Below are positions 38,370 through 48,858 of a stretch of DNA of 64,000 nt, one piece after another. Each line of letters starts with the position of its first letter. Within the stretch, counting starts at the first letter, position 1. Source of the stretch: Larimichthys crocea (lineage: Eukaryota; Chordata; Actinopteri; Sciaenidae); NCBI RefSeq assembly GCF_000972845.2, contig NC_040018.1, forward strand, positions 19,365,868 through 19,429,867, given 5' to 3'. The position numbers and the translations under genes were made by a program. The notes beneath the pieces are model-generated. The model saw only the letters and a list, made by a program, of their open reading frames with translations. It ran no database searches and had not been told where the DNA came from.

Positions 38370-39200
38370 ATGAGTGAACATGAAGACTTCCCCGCGTATC
38401 TACAAGACAGCAAGGCTGCATACGTGCTCAGCAACGTCGCCGAAGTGGTTGAGCGGATTTTGACTTTCGTACCGACCAAGTCGCTTCTCCGGATCGCAAG
38501 GTAACGGGAAGTGCTTACAAGCTACGCGGTGAAGTCAGCTAGCGTTAATGGCTGTCGAGTGAAAGTGAAACAGTTTGTCAGAAAGTTCACGAAACAGATA
38601 CAATAACTGCTGAGTCACTGAAACTCCAGGTCTGAAGCTCTGGCTTAGCTGATAGCGAGCTAACTCTCGTCAAGCGGGAAAAGTGTGTGTTTGTGTTTTT
38701 GTGTTTCTCAGTGTTTTGTGTTTCTCCTCAGTGTGTGTGTGTGTGTGTGCGTGCGTGCGTGTGTTTGTGTTTTTGTGTTTCTCAGTGTATGTGTTTCTCC
38801 TCTGTGTGTGTGTGTGTGTTTCTCAGTGTTTTGTGTTTCTCCTCAGTGTGTGTGTGTGTTTTTGTGTTTCTCCTCAGTGTGTGTGTGTGTTTTTGTGTTT
38901 CTGCTCCTCAGTGTGTGTGTTTGTGTTTGTGTTTCTGCTCCTCAGTGTGTGTTTGTGTTTGTGTTTCTGCTCCTCAGTGTGTGTGTGTTTTTGTGTTTCT
39001 CCTCAGTGTGTGTGTGTGTTTTTGTGTTTCTCCTCAGTGTGTGTGTGTGTTTTTGTGTTTCTGCTCCTCAGTGTGTGTGTTTGTGTTTGTGTTTCTGCTC
39101 CTCAGTGTGTGTGTGTGTTTGTGTTTCTGCTCCTCAGTGTGTGTGTGTGTGTGTGTGTGTGTTTCTGCTCCTCAGTGTGTGTATGTGTGTTTCTGCTCCT

Positions 39201-39239
<39 letters not shown>

Positions 39240-39571
39240 TATGTGTGTGTTTGTGTTTCTGCTCCTCAGTGTGTGTGTGTTTCTCAGTGTTTTGTGTTTC
39301 TCCTCAGTGTGTGTGTGTGTGTTTGTGTTTCTGCTCCTCAGTGTGTGTGTGTGTGTGTGTTTTTGTGTTTTTGCTCCTCAGTGTTTGTGTGTTTTTGTGT
39401 TTTTGCTCCTCAGTGTGTGTCTTTGTGTTTCTCCTCAGTGTGTGCAGACTGTGGAGGAACTGTGCACGCAGAGTGCTGAGGACACAGCAGCAGCTGGCCT
39501 GGGTGTCAGCCTCTGGACCGTCCAACACAGAGGTCCATGCTCTCTGCAGCATCCTGGCCGAGGAGGTGGAG
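38370..39571 (+). CDS. fbxo22: fbxo22 exons 1-2: F-box
   Basis: Exon 1 ends CTCCGGATCGCAAG and exon 2 begins TGTGTGCAGACTG, so the joined codon is AG|T (Ser), giving [19 protein letters not shown]. This F-box helix set would bind SKP1. Intron 1 (38501-39438) is dominated by a minisatellite whose last unit provides the true acceptor CTCCTCAG. The exon 2 reading frame is open backwards through the whole repeat. Confidence 0.94.
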
Positions 39572-42500
39572 GTGAGGCAGTACACCCACAGCAAGTAAAC
39601 AGTGACAGGAAAATGTGGAGTACAAGTCTGCTGCGTGTTATTTTGAGAGATTCTCTTAACATGCATACTCAAAACTAGAAAGAAAACTAATGTAATCTTG
39701 ATGTGCTTTTGTGTTTTAGATTAGATTATACTTTATTCATCCCACCCCAAGGAAATGTACTTGTTACAGCAGCAGATGAAAGTGTAGCATACACTACAGA
39801 ATTAGAAAAAAGTAGAAAAGACAAAAAAACACAATAAACAGACAGAAGTATCTATAACCTACACAATAAACACAACAGAAAGTACTGAGGATAAAAGTGG
39901 CGTGATATATAAAAAGAGTATCGTAATGTAAAGTGACCATCGTGTAAGAAATATTGCAAAGAAAGTGACCATAATATAAATAATATTACAAAAGTAAGTG
40001 ACCAAGTTTCTGTGTCCAAAAAGAGAAATAAATGTTTGAACGCTGTTTTCAATGCATGCACTTTGTTTCTGATTATTTTTCAGAAAGTGTTTCTCCTGCC
40101 CAAAACAGTTCTGGCAATGGTAGACTGTGAGGCCTTCAATGGACAAGCTTATTGCTACAGACAGAATAAAGGTTGGTATTTATTCGTCGTACAAAGTACT
40201 GCTGGATTTTATTATATATCTGATAAGTGCACTTCAGCCTAATGCGAAAATGCTTGAGTTGTGTTCGTGGAAAGACATATCCTATATGCAACAAGTCACT
40301 GCTCACTATATGTGATTTTAAATTTCACGACACTGTCTTCTTGAAATTATTTTGTTGAGCACTAAAAAATGTACAACACAAATAATATCACTGCCTCTGA
40401 AATTCTGATTTAGTTGCATCATAACAGCATCATAATTGTGTAATAGTAAGCCTATAATCCACACTTTCCTAAGATTAATTTGGGAAGCATCAAGAACCTT
40501 GTATTGTGTGTATTTTAGACATACCGTACAGAAAATATGCGACGAGTGGAGCTAGTGTAGCTAGTTATCAAACATGGGTCATAAACAGGAAATAATCAAA
40601 TATATCATTGGGCGGACCAATCCTATGAAACATTTAAATTTTAGAGCCCAACCAATACAGGATTTTTTGGCCCAATATGGATATTAACAAGTAAAGGATT
40701 CAATATCCACCGATATTCTTTATGTAACAAAACACAAATCTTTGCACTGATTTTTCAAAAGTGCTTATCAAACACAAGATATGTAATGGAGGCAGGATGT
40801 TCTACAGTCCAACTGTAAAATTTGTTGTCCAAAAATAACTTTGCACTAAAACCGTAAACTTCACTGGCAATCTAATCATTACAAATTACTATTAAAAAAA
40901 ACACAAGTAGAACATAAGTAATAGAGTCAAATAATCCCAGTCATTTTGCATTATTTCCTGGAGGAAAAAAAAAGTTTCATATCCCACATATTAGGATGTC
41001 CAAAGTACGGCCCGGGGGCCAATCACGGCCCGCAGGGCTTCATTTTGTCCGATTGTCAGATACTGTATGGCTGGCAGATTTGGCTTTTTTGGTTGACATA
41101 GTGAAGCATTTAAACCTTTAAGGACATAACTGCTGGTGTTTTATATATCTGTAGATGTGACACAAAATATTACTCTCTGAATGATTTTGTTAAAGACAAG
41201 CGCAAGAGTGATGCGTTTTAAACTTCAGTGTTAACAGACTTTGCATTACTCATTATAAGTCCTGTTTAGAGTGAACATGATCTTAAGATTTGTATGTAAT
41301 TTATGCAGGTTTTCTATATTCCATACAATTTATTCATTGTTATCTAAACTCCAGATGTGAAAGAAAGGAAGAACTGGTTTTTAGATTTGTTCACATCTGC
41401 TTGGCTTAGATTTGGTAACATTGCCATTAAAAAAAAAAGATAATTGTGACAAAAAAGATAATTGTGACAATGAGTGCATTTGTAATACACCCAATAGCAT
41501 CAGATTTAAAATCAGCCAACCAATATATTACTTATATATACTCTAGACATTCAAATAATTAAATATATTTTAAGCATAAATTCAGTAACATAATGTTTTT
41601 CAGGATATGTTTGTGAAACTGGCCTTCTTTACACTGCTACAGAGTTGAGTCATTATGTTGCAGCTGTTGCCTCGTCTTGTATATCAGTTCCCTGTTCTTC
41701 CAACTTGTGACTTTTGTTCCTCTTTGCCACAAGAATCTCATTTGACAGTAATCTGGCATTCACATCATGCTCGATTATTTACTTAAAAACGAGCAAGACC
41801 TGTTGAACTTGCCATTCAGAGTTTGTTTACTGTTATCATAGTGAAGTGTGTTGCATAACCATGAATGGTTGACTGCAGTTTAAAATACCTTGCCTGCCGA
41901 TTCACAGACATCTGCCAGCCAATAAAAATATTATACTGAGGTTTTTACTGTGTAATACTTTGAATAAAATAAAAAGAGTTTCCAGCAATATGTGCTTAAT
42001 GTATTACTAAATGATAACACAACACATTTTTTTTCAACTATTCTGAAGCAAAAAAGAGTCGCCACAGTCCAGACACAGTTGAAGAACTGAACCTGCTCTT
42101 CCCCAAAGGCTGTGACATCATGGGCATCGCTTCACCAGGCATCGTCTGTAAGTGTTTCTCTTTTCTGCCTCTCTCACAAGACAAATAAAATCCCCACCTC
42201 CCAACAAAACCATTTGTAGCCACACACGGGGGATCATTTAATTTAATATTAATATAAAAGGCTTTGTAAATGAGCTTCAGTGTTGTAAAGCTCATCTGTT
42301 TGAATGCTCTAAATGAATGTTAACCAGAAGTCTTGGGTATGTCTAAGAGGAATAGTTCACCTTTCAGCAGAGAGGACTACGCATTAATCCCCACTGCTGC
42401 TGCCTAGTTGGAAAGCACCACTGGCTATCCCTCTGATAGATTGCCCAGTCTGCCTGGTGCTGTGCTCCTCATTTCTCCATATAATCACAACCCTGCGGAG

Positions 42501-45402
42501 AAGCGACTCTCCATCAGCCACGTTTTCTCTCTGCAAGATGATGGCTTATCAGGCTCCGGTCGTCTATCAGGTTTAATGGCAGCCTCAGCTGTTTGCGATA
42601 ACAGTCATTTTGTGATATTGCAGCCGACGGTCACCCCAGGGTCACCACGCACATCTAATTCAAATGAATGAAATCTTTGATTGGATAAGGTTGGATCTAT
42701 AGATTACTTGTAATAATTCTGCCATATAGCCTAGATTACAACTAATCATTTATGCATGTGGTGAGGCTGCACAGTATTAAAAAGATGACTTGTGATACAC
42801 CTAGATATAGTCTTTCTGCATAACTCTTCATGAATAAATGAAATGCTAATGTGCAGCATTTCTGTGACGTACATATCCAGTTGCACACCGGGAGTTTGGC
42901 TCAGCAAAAAATGTGAAATGTACATGGTGTAGAAGAGGGGAATGAGATTTTTATAATCCTGTAAATGTTAGGGTAGTGAAATTATGCCTGATGTTCCTGA
43001 GTTTTATGATGTATGTTCTAGTCTCATCATAAAACATATTAAGTGTCTTTCAGTCAGTGCTGAGGAAGAGAGCATTGTCCTCTTGCTAAACTTTCTCCTG
43101 TGGTTAGCATATGCTGTCCTGAATTAAAAAAAAAAAAGATTCCCAGCCCAGTGGGAGCCGTCACAGTGGAGTGGTGACGCTGATACATAAGTGAGCTGCA
43201 GTTTCTCTATTGGCCACTAGATGCTGACTCCAAGTAACTGCCTGTACCAAACATTTTGAAGTCAGTGAGAATCATTGTTGATTGAGGAGAAATTAAAGCT
43301 GTAAAAGAGTCTGGTGGTCTTGTTCACAGCAGCTATTTGACTGTTATAGGAAAAGCACAGGTTTTCACTAAAAACGAATGATGTTAGGTCATGACAGTGA
43401 GCCAGGGTGCACAATCTCAGAACACTGAAGCCATTATTCATTTTTAATAATTGCGCCTGTGCTTTTCTGACTTTGACGTGACTAAAATGACGTCTTAATT
43501 GACAGGTGTCACACTCAGGAGCACCTTTCTTGTCTCTTCTCACATCTGGTTCTCAGGTTTTCTCTCCTCTAGCCAAAATAAAAAAATTCTGGCTCCCAAT
43601 ATGGCGTCGAGCAGTAAACCGACATCAGTCGCCCTCACCTCTTCTGGAAACTAAGCTGATGACACATGCTGTGCCTGCATTTTAAGACGACAAGCATAGT
43701 AGTGGTAGCATCGAGGGTCAATCCAGCCAGACGTGTAAAGAAATAAATTTTAAAAATTGCATAATAAGTTAATAAAAGCAATCATGTATAAAGTTATCCC
43801 TCAACAATCAAGCAGGCATGACAGTTATCTCTCAGTTCATCTAATAACATGAACACTGTCTTCACGTTCTTCATATACATTCACGGCATTGTCCAGCAGG
43901 AAGATATTCTTCATATCTTTCCCATTTCAGCCTTTACTGTGTCAAATGCGTGTAACAAGTTATACCAGAGTAAGTAGCCTAACCAGAGTATTTTATGAAG
44001 CCTGGTTGTATGTGTGTGTTTGTGTGTCTTAAAATTTTGCTCAATTTTGTTTGTTTTCTTTCTTTTAGAATAGTCGACTAGTCTAAATTTGAGTTTTCAT
44101 TTAACTGATGGTGGAGTGAGTTGTCAGGAACATCCTCAGTCGGCTCCCATACATCCTTCCAGACATTTACTTAACTAGCTATTAAACAACTCATGTAAAA
44201 TCTGGAGAGGTTTGGTTATCTTTAAATAATTAAACTTTGGGACATCTTCAGAACATTTCTTTCCAAGTAAACACTGTAACAGTTGATTCCAGTGCGGAGT
44301 ATACGGTCATAGAGGAGTAGGTTATTCACTGCTTAGTTTTGGGCTTTAATGAAAACTCTGACTCGTGGGCCTCCGTGACCCATGACTGCTCTACGGTGCT
44401 TCATGCTTGCTCCTCTGTACAGTGACTCCCAGTGGCTCCTGCTCCAGCCCTCCTCAGGAGTACCAGGAGGGAGAGGCTGGCTTTGCGGTCATGTTCCCCA
44501 GCATGGAAGGCGTCAACATCAAGCCCTTTCATTTTTGCAAGAAATCCATCTCCCCAACAGCTCTGAAAGAAGCAGGTGAGTGTCAGCTCACAGCAATTAT
44601 TCAATCATCTGAGCAAAGAAATATAAATCCCTGTTTGTTGTGCTTTCTTCCTAGGACTAGTTGAAAACCCAGACCTGCGTGTGGTACTGATATTTGTTTA
44701 CGAGGCATATAAATCTGGAGGAGCACGTTTCCTCAGCCAGATACTGGAGCCGCTGGCCAAGAGCAAAGCTCTTATTGCTGGAGGACTCATAGAAAGTGTC
44801 TTCTCTCCCACCAGACACTGGTGAGTTAATGTCCTTCTCTTAAATCAAGCAATCTTGGGAAGAAAATTAGTGAATTCCTGAAGTTCAAATATTTTGAGGC
44901 TTCCTCAAGCATAGTAATCATGACATTTATGAATTTTGATTTTAACATTTAACAGTTAAATTGTGGCATTTTTTTTTTCACACTCTCCTGTCATTTCTCA
45001 CCCTATAGTTGTAGCCAGGGTGCATATGGTGTGGTGGGCCTGGCCCTGAGTGGCCCTAAAGTGCAGGGGGCATCTGTGCTCTTGGACCAAGACATCAGTA
45101 ACCCAAAAGAGGCTGAAGCCACAATCAGGCGGCTAAAGGCAGCCAAAATTCCTGAGAGGAACACCCTAGGCTTCATGTTCGCCTGCGTGGGGAGAGGCCA
45201 GAACTACTACAACAACCAGACCAATGTAGAGGCCGACGCCTTTCACAAGGTGTTCCCCAACACCCCGCTCTTCGGGCTGTTTGGAAACGGCGAGATTGGC
45301 TGTGACCGAATCATCAAAGATGACTACACACTGTGCGACACTGACACGGACAGTCTGCAGCACGAGTACACTACAGTCATGACCCTGGTCCATCTTGGCT
45401 GA
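38370..45402 (+). CDS. fbxo22: F-box only protein 22, complete (7 exons, 387 aa)
   Basis: FBXO22 is the substrate receptor of an SCF (SKP1-CUL1-F-box) ubiquitin ligase. Known mammalian targets include KDM4 histone demethylases and BACH1. Exons: 38370-38500, 39439-39571, 40084-40171, 42049-42147, 44423-44575, 44655-44820, 45009-45402 (TGA). All borders are GT/AG and phases join to exactly 387 codons plus stop (human about 403). An N-terminal F-box covers about residues 18-62 ([34 protein letters not shown]) and a FIST-type domain fills the C-terminal half ([28 protein letters not shown]). ATG at 38370 is the first in the exon and gives MSEHEDFP. Upstream 38120-38369 is GC-richer and probably promoter and 5' UTR. 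Confidence 0.96.
38685..39438 (+). repeat. Minisatellite of repeated splice-acceptor units in fbxo22 intron 1
   Basis: About 750 bases made of units of roughly 20-45 nt with the pattern TTTGTGTTTCTGCTCCTCAG followed by a variable (TG)n. By eye I count about 22 CTCAGTG sites before the genuine exon 2 acceptor, which is the last member. Variants are TTTCTCAG, TTTCTCCTCAG and TTTCTGCTCCTCAG. Long Cys/Val/Phe ORFs in all three forward frames are by-products, since TG-rich units create no stop codons. Confidence 0.93.
39716..40030. repeat. Second retroposon-like copy in fbxo22 intron 2
   Basis: Contains TATACTTTATTCATCCCACC then CCAAGGAAATG, similar to the TTTATTGATCCC motif at 37866, followed by A-rich sequence with CACAATAAACA and repeated GTAAGTGACCA-type words. 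It is probably a diverged LINE/SINE end and reaches to within 55 bases of exon 3. Confidence 0.5.
40084..45402 (+). CDS. fbxo22: fbxo22 exons 3-7: middle region and FIST-type domain
   Basis: Exon 3 begins [20 protein letters not shown]. Exon 4 is [20 protein letters not shown] then [12 protein letters not shown]. Exon 5 carries [20 protein letters not shown], exon 6 [16 protein letters not shown], and exon 7 [18 protein letters not shown] and [20 protein letters not shown]. The C-terminal end is [11 protein letters not shown]. The last exon is the best conserved against human, consistent with the substrate-binding FIST_C region. The human segment before the last domain differs most, and this gene is about 16 residues shorter overall. 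Confidence 0.93.
40172..42048 (+). other. fbxo22 intron 3
   Basis: AT-rich intron. It includes a probable repeat fragment at 40985-41075 (GTCCAAAGTACGGCCCGGGG; CACGGCCCGCAGGG), a GC-rich block standing out from its surroundings and like hAT-type element ends seen in many vertebrates. Nothing else recognised. Confidence 0.6.
42148..44422 (+). other. fbxo22 intron 4
   Basis: Intron of 2.3 kb with no exon, RNA gene or named repeat recognised. Short ORFs here look like chance. Confidence 0.7.
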
Positions 45403-46845
45403 CTGACTGACTCAGCCTCAGTGACAATGGACAAACAAGACGACCCATCATGCTCCTGTTTGCAACAGCAGTCGGGAGCAAGAAACATTCTGTACAGTGT
45501 TAACCTACGTTACAACTCAGAACATCGCTGTCACCATTTCTGCTCATACAGCAGGATAATGATCCCGTGAGCCATCAATGTAATGGCATCATTTGGGAAA
45601 TTGTGTCCCTCGGAGACTGTGTGTGTAAACACAGCGTCATTAAAGCTAATGCTGTTTCACAAAGTTCCAATATAAAAGGACAAACCGATCATCTCTTTTT
45701 ACGTGCAAATGTGATAGCACTCTTGTAAAGTATATGTTTATATTTTCCCCAAATTTCGCACAGTTTCAAGGCATATCCTACCCTCTGACATCAACATCAG
45801 TCTGTTTGCTTTTGCAGGTAAGTAAATTATAGAAACTTGTGTTCCCCCACAAACTATTGTTATAGTTTTTGATACAGCGCAGGCACTTTTTATTCATGTA
45901 AGAGGAGTGAGCTTCCGCAAAATCAAGGTGAGCTTGATTTGAATGCTCTTCTTTGTCATGGAGGTTTTTACATTTAATGGTTTTTACACGTTCGTCTGGA
46001 AAAGAAAATAATAAACCCTGTTAGCCTACAAGTGAATACTCCACGTACCATGGTTCAGTTAGGCACGGGAAAATTAGTCCAAACCTTACAGTGCCTCTTT
46101 TTTCTTTTTCTTTTTTGTCCATGTCATATCTCCATATTTCTAACTGTTAATAGTTAGGTGTAATGGTTACTTCATCTCCCGGGCTTCTGCTGCTTAAAAG
46201 AAAGATTCATCCTAAAACAGAAGACTTGTTATTGTTGCTCTCCGTTGTTCTGCAATGATCTACCTTTTGAAAAAGAGTGGTTGGAATTAGAAGATACTGT
46301 ACTTGTAGGAACCTTTTGGAGATGATGATGATGATGATATGGTATCCTTTGCATAACTAATGCTAAATGCGCTTGAAATGTTGATAGTATAGTCTGAGAC
46401 TAACTACCTAGTTGCTTGTTTAAAAAAAAAAACAGCTGAATATAAGAAATAATAGAATATTGCTCTCTGTCAAAATCCATGAATGCTTCTAGTTGGCTTT
46501 GTCATTGATTGTCAGCTTTTTCCTCATGAAGAAGAATATCCCGATGACACAAAGCTGCAGTTTTCAGTATATATACTGTACATTTGTTGGTCATTAGATG
46601 TTGTGATATGTTGATAAGTTCAGCTTTTCTACCCGTGCTGCAACAACGATTGTTGCAAGAATTGATGTTTTCAAGAAAATTCCAATATTTGACTCCCTTT
46701 GTATCATAACACACATCTGCCATTATAGTGTAAGTGTAGCCTATTTTTAAGCCAGAGTTAATGGCTCATTGAAGTTGTTTTCTTGTTAATGCACTTTTCT
46801 ACATGTGCCAAATCATGTCTCTTCTGCTATTTCCCCCTCAATAAA
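45403..46845 (+). other. fbxo22: fbxo22 3' UTR
   Basis: Sequence after the TGA, with polyadenylation signals AATAAA at 46010-46015 and 46840-46845, so two transcript lengths are possible. A short (GAT)n run lies near 46322. No nrg4-like EGF exon seen here. Confidence 0.65.
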
Positions 46846-47316
46846 TAACAAACATTCAGTATGTGGATATGTGCTTTTACATTTATTTAACCCCACTCTT
46901 AGGACAACTTCAGCACCCGGTCCCTGAGCCCACTGGGCGTTACGCATCTTCCTCTTAGTTGTAACCACAGGCCTACTACAGTTATTTCACATCCCTACTT
47001 TTCGTTATTTGCGCACACCCTCCCTGAAATCCGAGCCTCAGCCTATAATATCCTCAGCAGCCCACGTCCAGGCGTGTTTAAATAAAGGAAGAGACGCTTG
47101 AGATTGATTGATGTGCGCTTTAACCATCGACTGGCTAATCCCGATGAATGACAAACAGTTAAGCCAATTGCTGTAAAGGCAATTTATATTCCCATAGTAT
47201 CTTTATTTTGGGAAACCATGAAAAAAAAAAAAAAACTCTGCTCATGACACGGAGAGGGACGACCTACCAGGCGTAACGCTAATAAAAATCATCTGTGGCG
47301 ATAATCCGCTCTCAAA
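46846..47316. other. Intergenic region fbxo22-tmem266
   Basis: About 470 bases between the last fbxo22 polyadenylation signal and the GC-rich start region of tmem266. It presumably contains the tmem266 promoter. No specific site identified. Confidence 0.5.
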
Positions 47317-47547
47317 TTGGCCTCAATCGGGGGAACTGAGAAAATCTACACGCGGACTCTCTCTTTCTCTCGCGCTCTGACAGACACACACACACACACA
47401 CACACACACGCGGCCAACATTTTAAGACTGCTATGTCGTGACCGGAGCGATGTAAATGTCACACGATTCACTGGCTACTGTCAGTCCCCGGCACGAAAAC
47501 GTCAATGTTTTGATGGCGTTTGGATGAAATTGTGTACTGTGTTGCCC

Positions 47548-47549
<2 letters not shown>

Positions 47550-47579
<30 letters not shown>
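47550..47579 (+). repeat. (CTG)10 trinucleotide repeat
   Basis: Ten uninterrupted CTG units in the presumed tmem266 5' UTR. Confidence 0.95.
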
Positions 47580-47580
<1 letters not shown>

Positions 47581-47929
47581 GGACGCGGGTTCCGAACAGA
47601 GCCGAGGGCTTCGTCCGGCTCGCTTCAGCACCTGGACAGCTCCTTTTCGCAGGGTTCCCCGCTGCGCTCGCCGGGGAAACCCTCGGCTGAGGAGCAGGAA
47701 CCTGGATCTGGATCTGGAGCAGCACACGCAAAACCCTCAACTAGGAGGAGGGGGAGGGGGAGATGGTACTTTAAGGGGTCGTTATTTGAGCTGAAAAACA
47801 CTTAAAAAAAAAAAAAAAGCCAATATGAGCTTGCCGAGTGACGATGCTTCTTACATTTGAGCTTCAGCCCCTCTTTTGGTTTTGCACTGAAATCCGAGCA
47901 GCACGAGAAGTGGGAGCAGCAGCAGCACC

Positions 47930-47962
47930 GGTGGTGGTGGTGGTGGTGGTGGTGGTGGTGGT
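47930..47962 (+). repeat. (GGT)11 trinucleotide repeat
   Basis: Eleven uninterrupted GGT units in the presumed tmem266 5' UTR. In RNA such G-rich repeats can form quadruplex-like structure (family knowledge, not shown here). Confidence 0.95.
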
Positions 47963-48104
47963 GCTCGTCCAATGCAAAAGTGCTAAGGATAGCTGCAGCC
48001 TACACACACTGCAAGCCTGCTGCTGCTTCACTTACTCTCATCACCACCGAGGGAGACATTACTATCAGCAAGGGGGCAGCGGGAGACACGATTACCCGTC
48101 AACA

Positions 48105-48110
48105 ATGTAA
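48105..48110 (+). promoter_or_regulatory. Start-stop uORF (ATG TAA) in tmem266 leader
   Basis: The presumed leader exon contains AACAATGTAA: an ATG with A at -3 followed at once by a stop. Such minimal uORFs can hold ribosomes and lower downstream translation. A second uORF of 12 codons lies at 48751-48789 in the next exon, 70 bases before the main ATG. Confidence 0.5.
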
Positions 48111-48858
48111 ATCTCACACAGGTAGGTCCTTCGCTCCGAATTAATAATTCATTTATGTGTGCAGCGAGGAGCTCTCAGTAGTGCTGCACACAACTCTCAC
48201 TTAGTTGACCCTCTTTGCAATCTGAGTGCAGGAAAGTGAAAAGTCTGACGTGCACCTAACTCTGTTTGTAGACTGTTATAGCAGAGAAATCATGCTTTAG
48301 AGTTCTGATTAAAAGTTCATATTTGCAAGAGTTACAACAGTCTTTTGGTGTCTATTTAAAGTAACAAGCTCTGTAGACGGTTGTTGATGATGTCTGACAT
48401 TTTCATTGGATTCAACTTTACACACACACACAAAAAAAAAAAATATAGCTCATAAAGCTGCACTGTTACAAAAGCCCTGGCACAGGTTCCCCATGGCTCG
48501 TCAAGCGTGTGATGAAAGCAGTGAGTTTAACAGGCGTTTTCCATCACCAGGTACAAGACACAAATCATAGGATGCATTCGAGAAGGAGCTTCACTTGCCT
48601 GATCCTATTTTGAACGTCCCTAATATCAAAGTTGTGAAATGCTGCAGATGCCATGCCTAAAACTAACTGATCTCCAGCTACCCACGTTATTATCACCGGA
48701 TCTTACTTTTCTTCGTTTGCATTAATCACCATGTTTATTCCAGGTTCAACATGAAAACAGCATCTATCAGGAGAAAACCGCAGCACTAAAACAGCCAGAA
48801 CTGAGTGTAAACCTTGTGACAAGCACCGCCACCATCTCTCTCTTCATCACCAAGCATC

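Larger units (their letters stand above)
47317..48121 (+). other. tmem266: tmem266 leader exon (5' UTR), start uncertain
   Basis: A GC-rich block that ends in CTCACACAG|GTAGGT, a good donor at 48122. The next acceptor (TTTATTCCAG, 48743) begins the exon with the tmem266 ATG. The block holds (CA)n at 47384-47409, (CTG)10 at 47550-47579, (GGT)11 at 47930-47962, an 11-codon uORF at 47825-47860 and a start-stop ATG TAA at 48105-48110. Its 162-codon ORF (47317-47805) has no recognisable protein and reads through simple repeats, so I treat it as non-coding. The true transcription start is unknown. Confidence 0.55.

Noticed and set aside
38683..39678. Long Cys/Val/Phe-rich ORFs (264-331 codons) in all three forward frames
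   Set aside because: They result from stop-free TG-rich minisatellite units in fbxo22 intron 1. Only the last about 44 codons of one frame are a real exon (39439-39571).
47317..47805. 162-codon ORF upstream of tmem266, with CA- and CTG-encoded repeats
   Set aside because: It runs through simple repeats, has no recognisable domain, and lies in what splicing signals mark as a 5' UTR exon.
45403..48743. Possible nrg4 gene expected from human order
   Set aside because: No EGF-like cysteine pattern seen in any frame.
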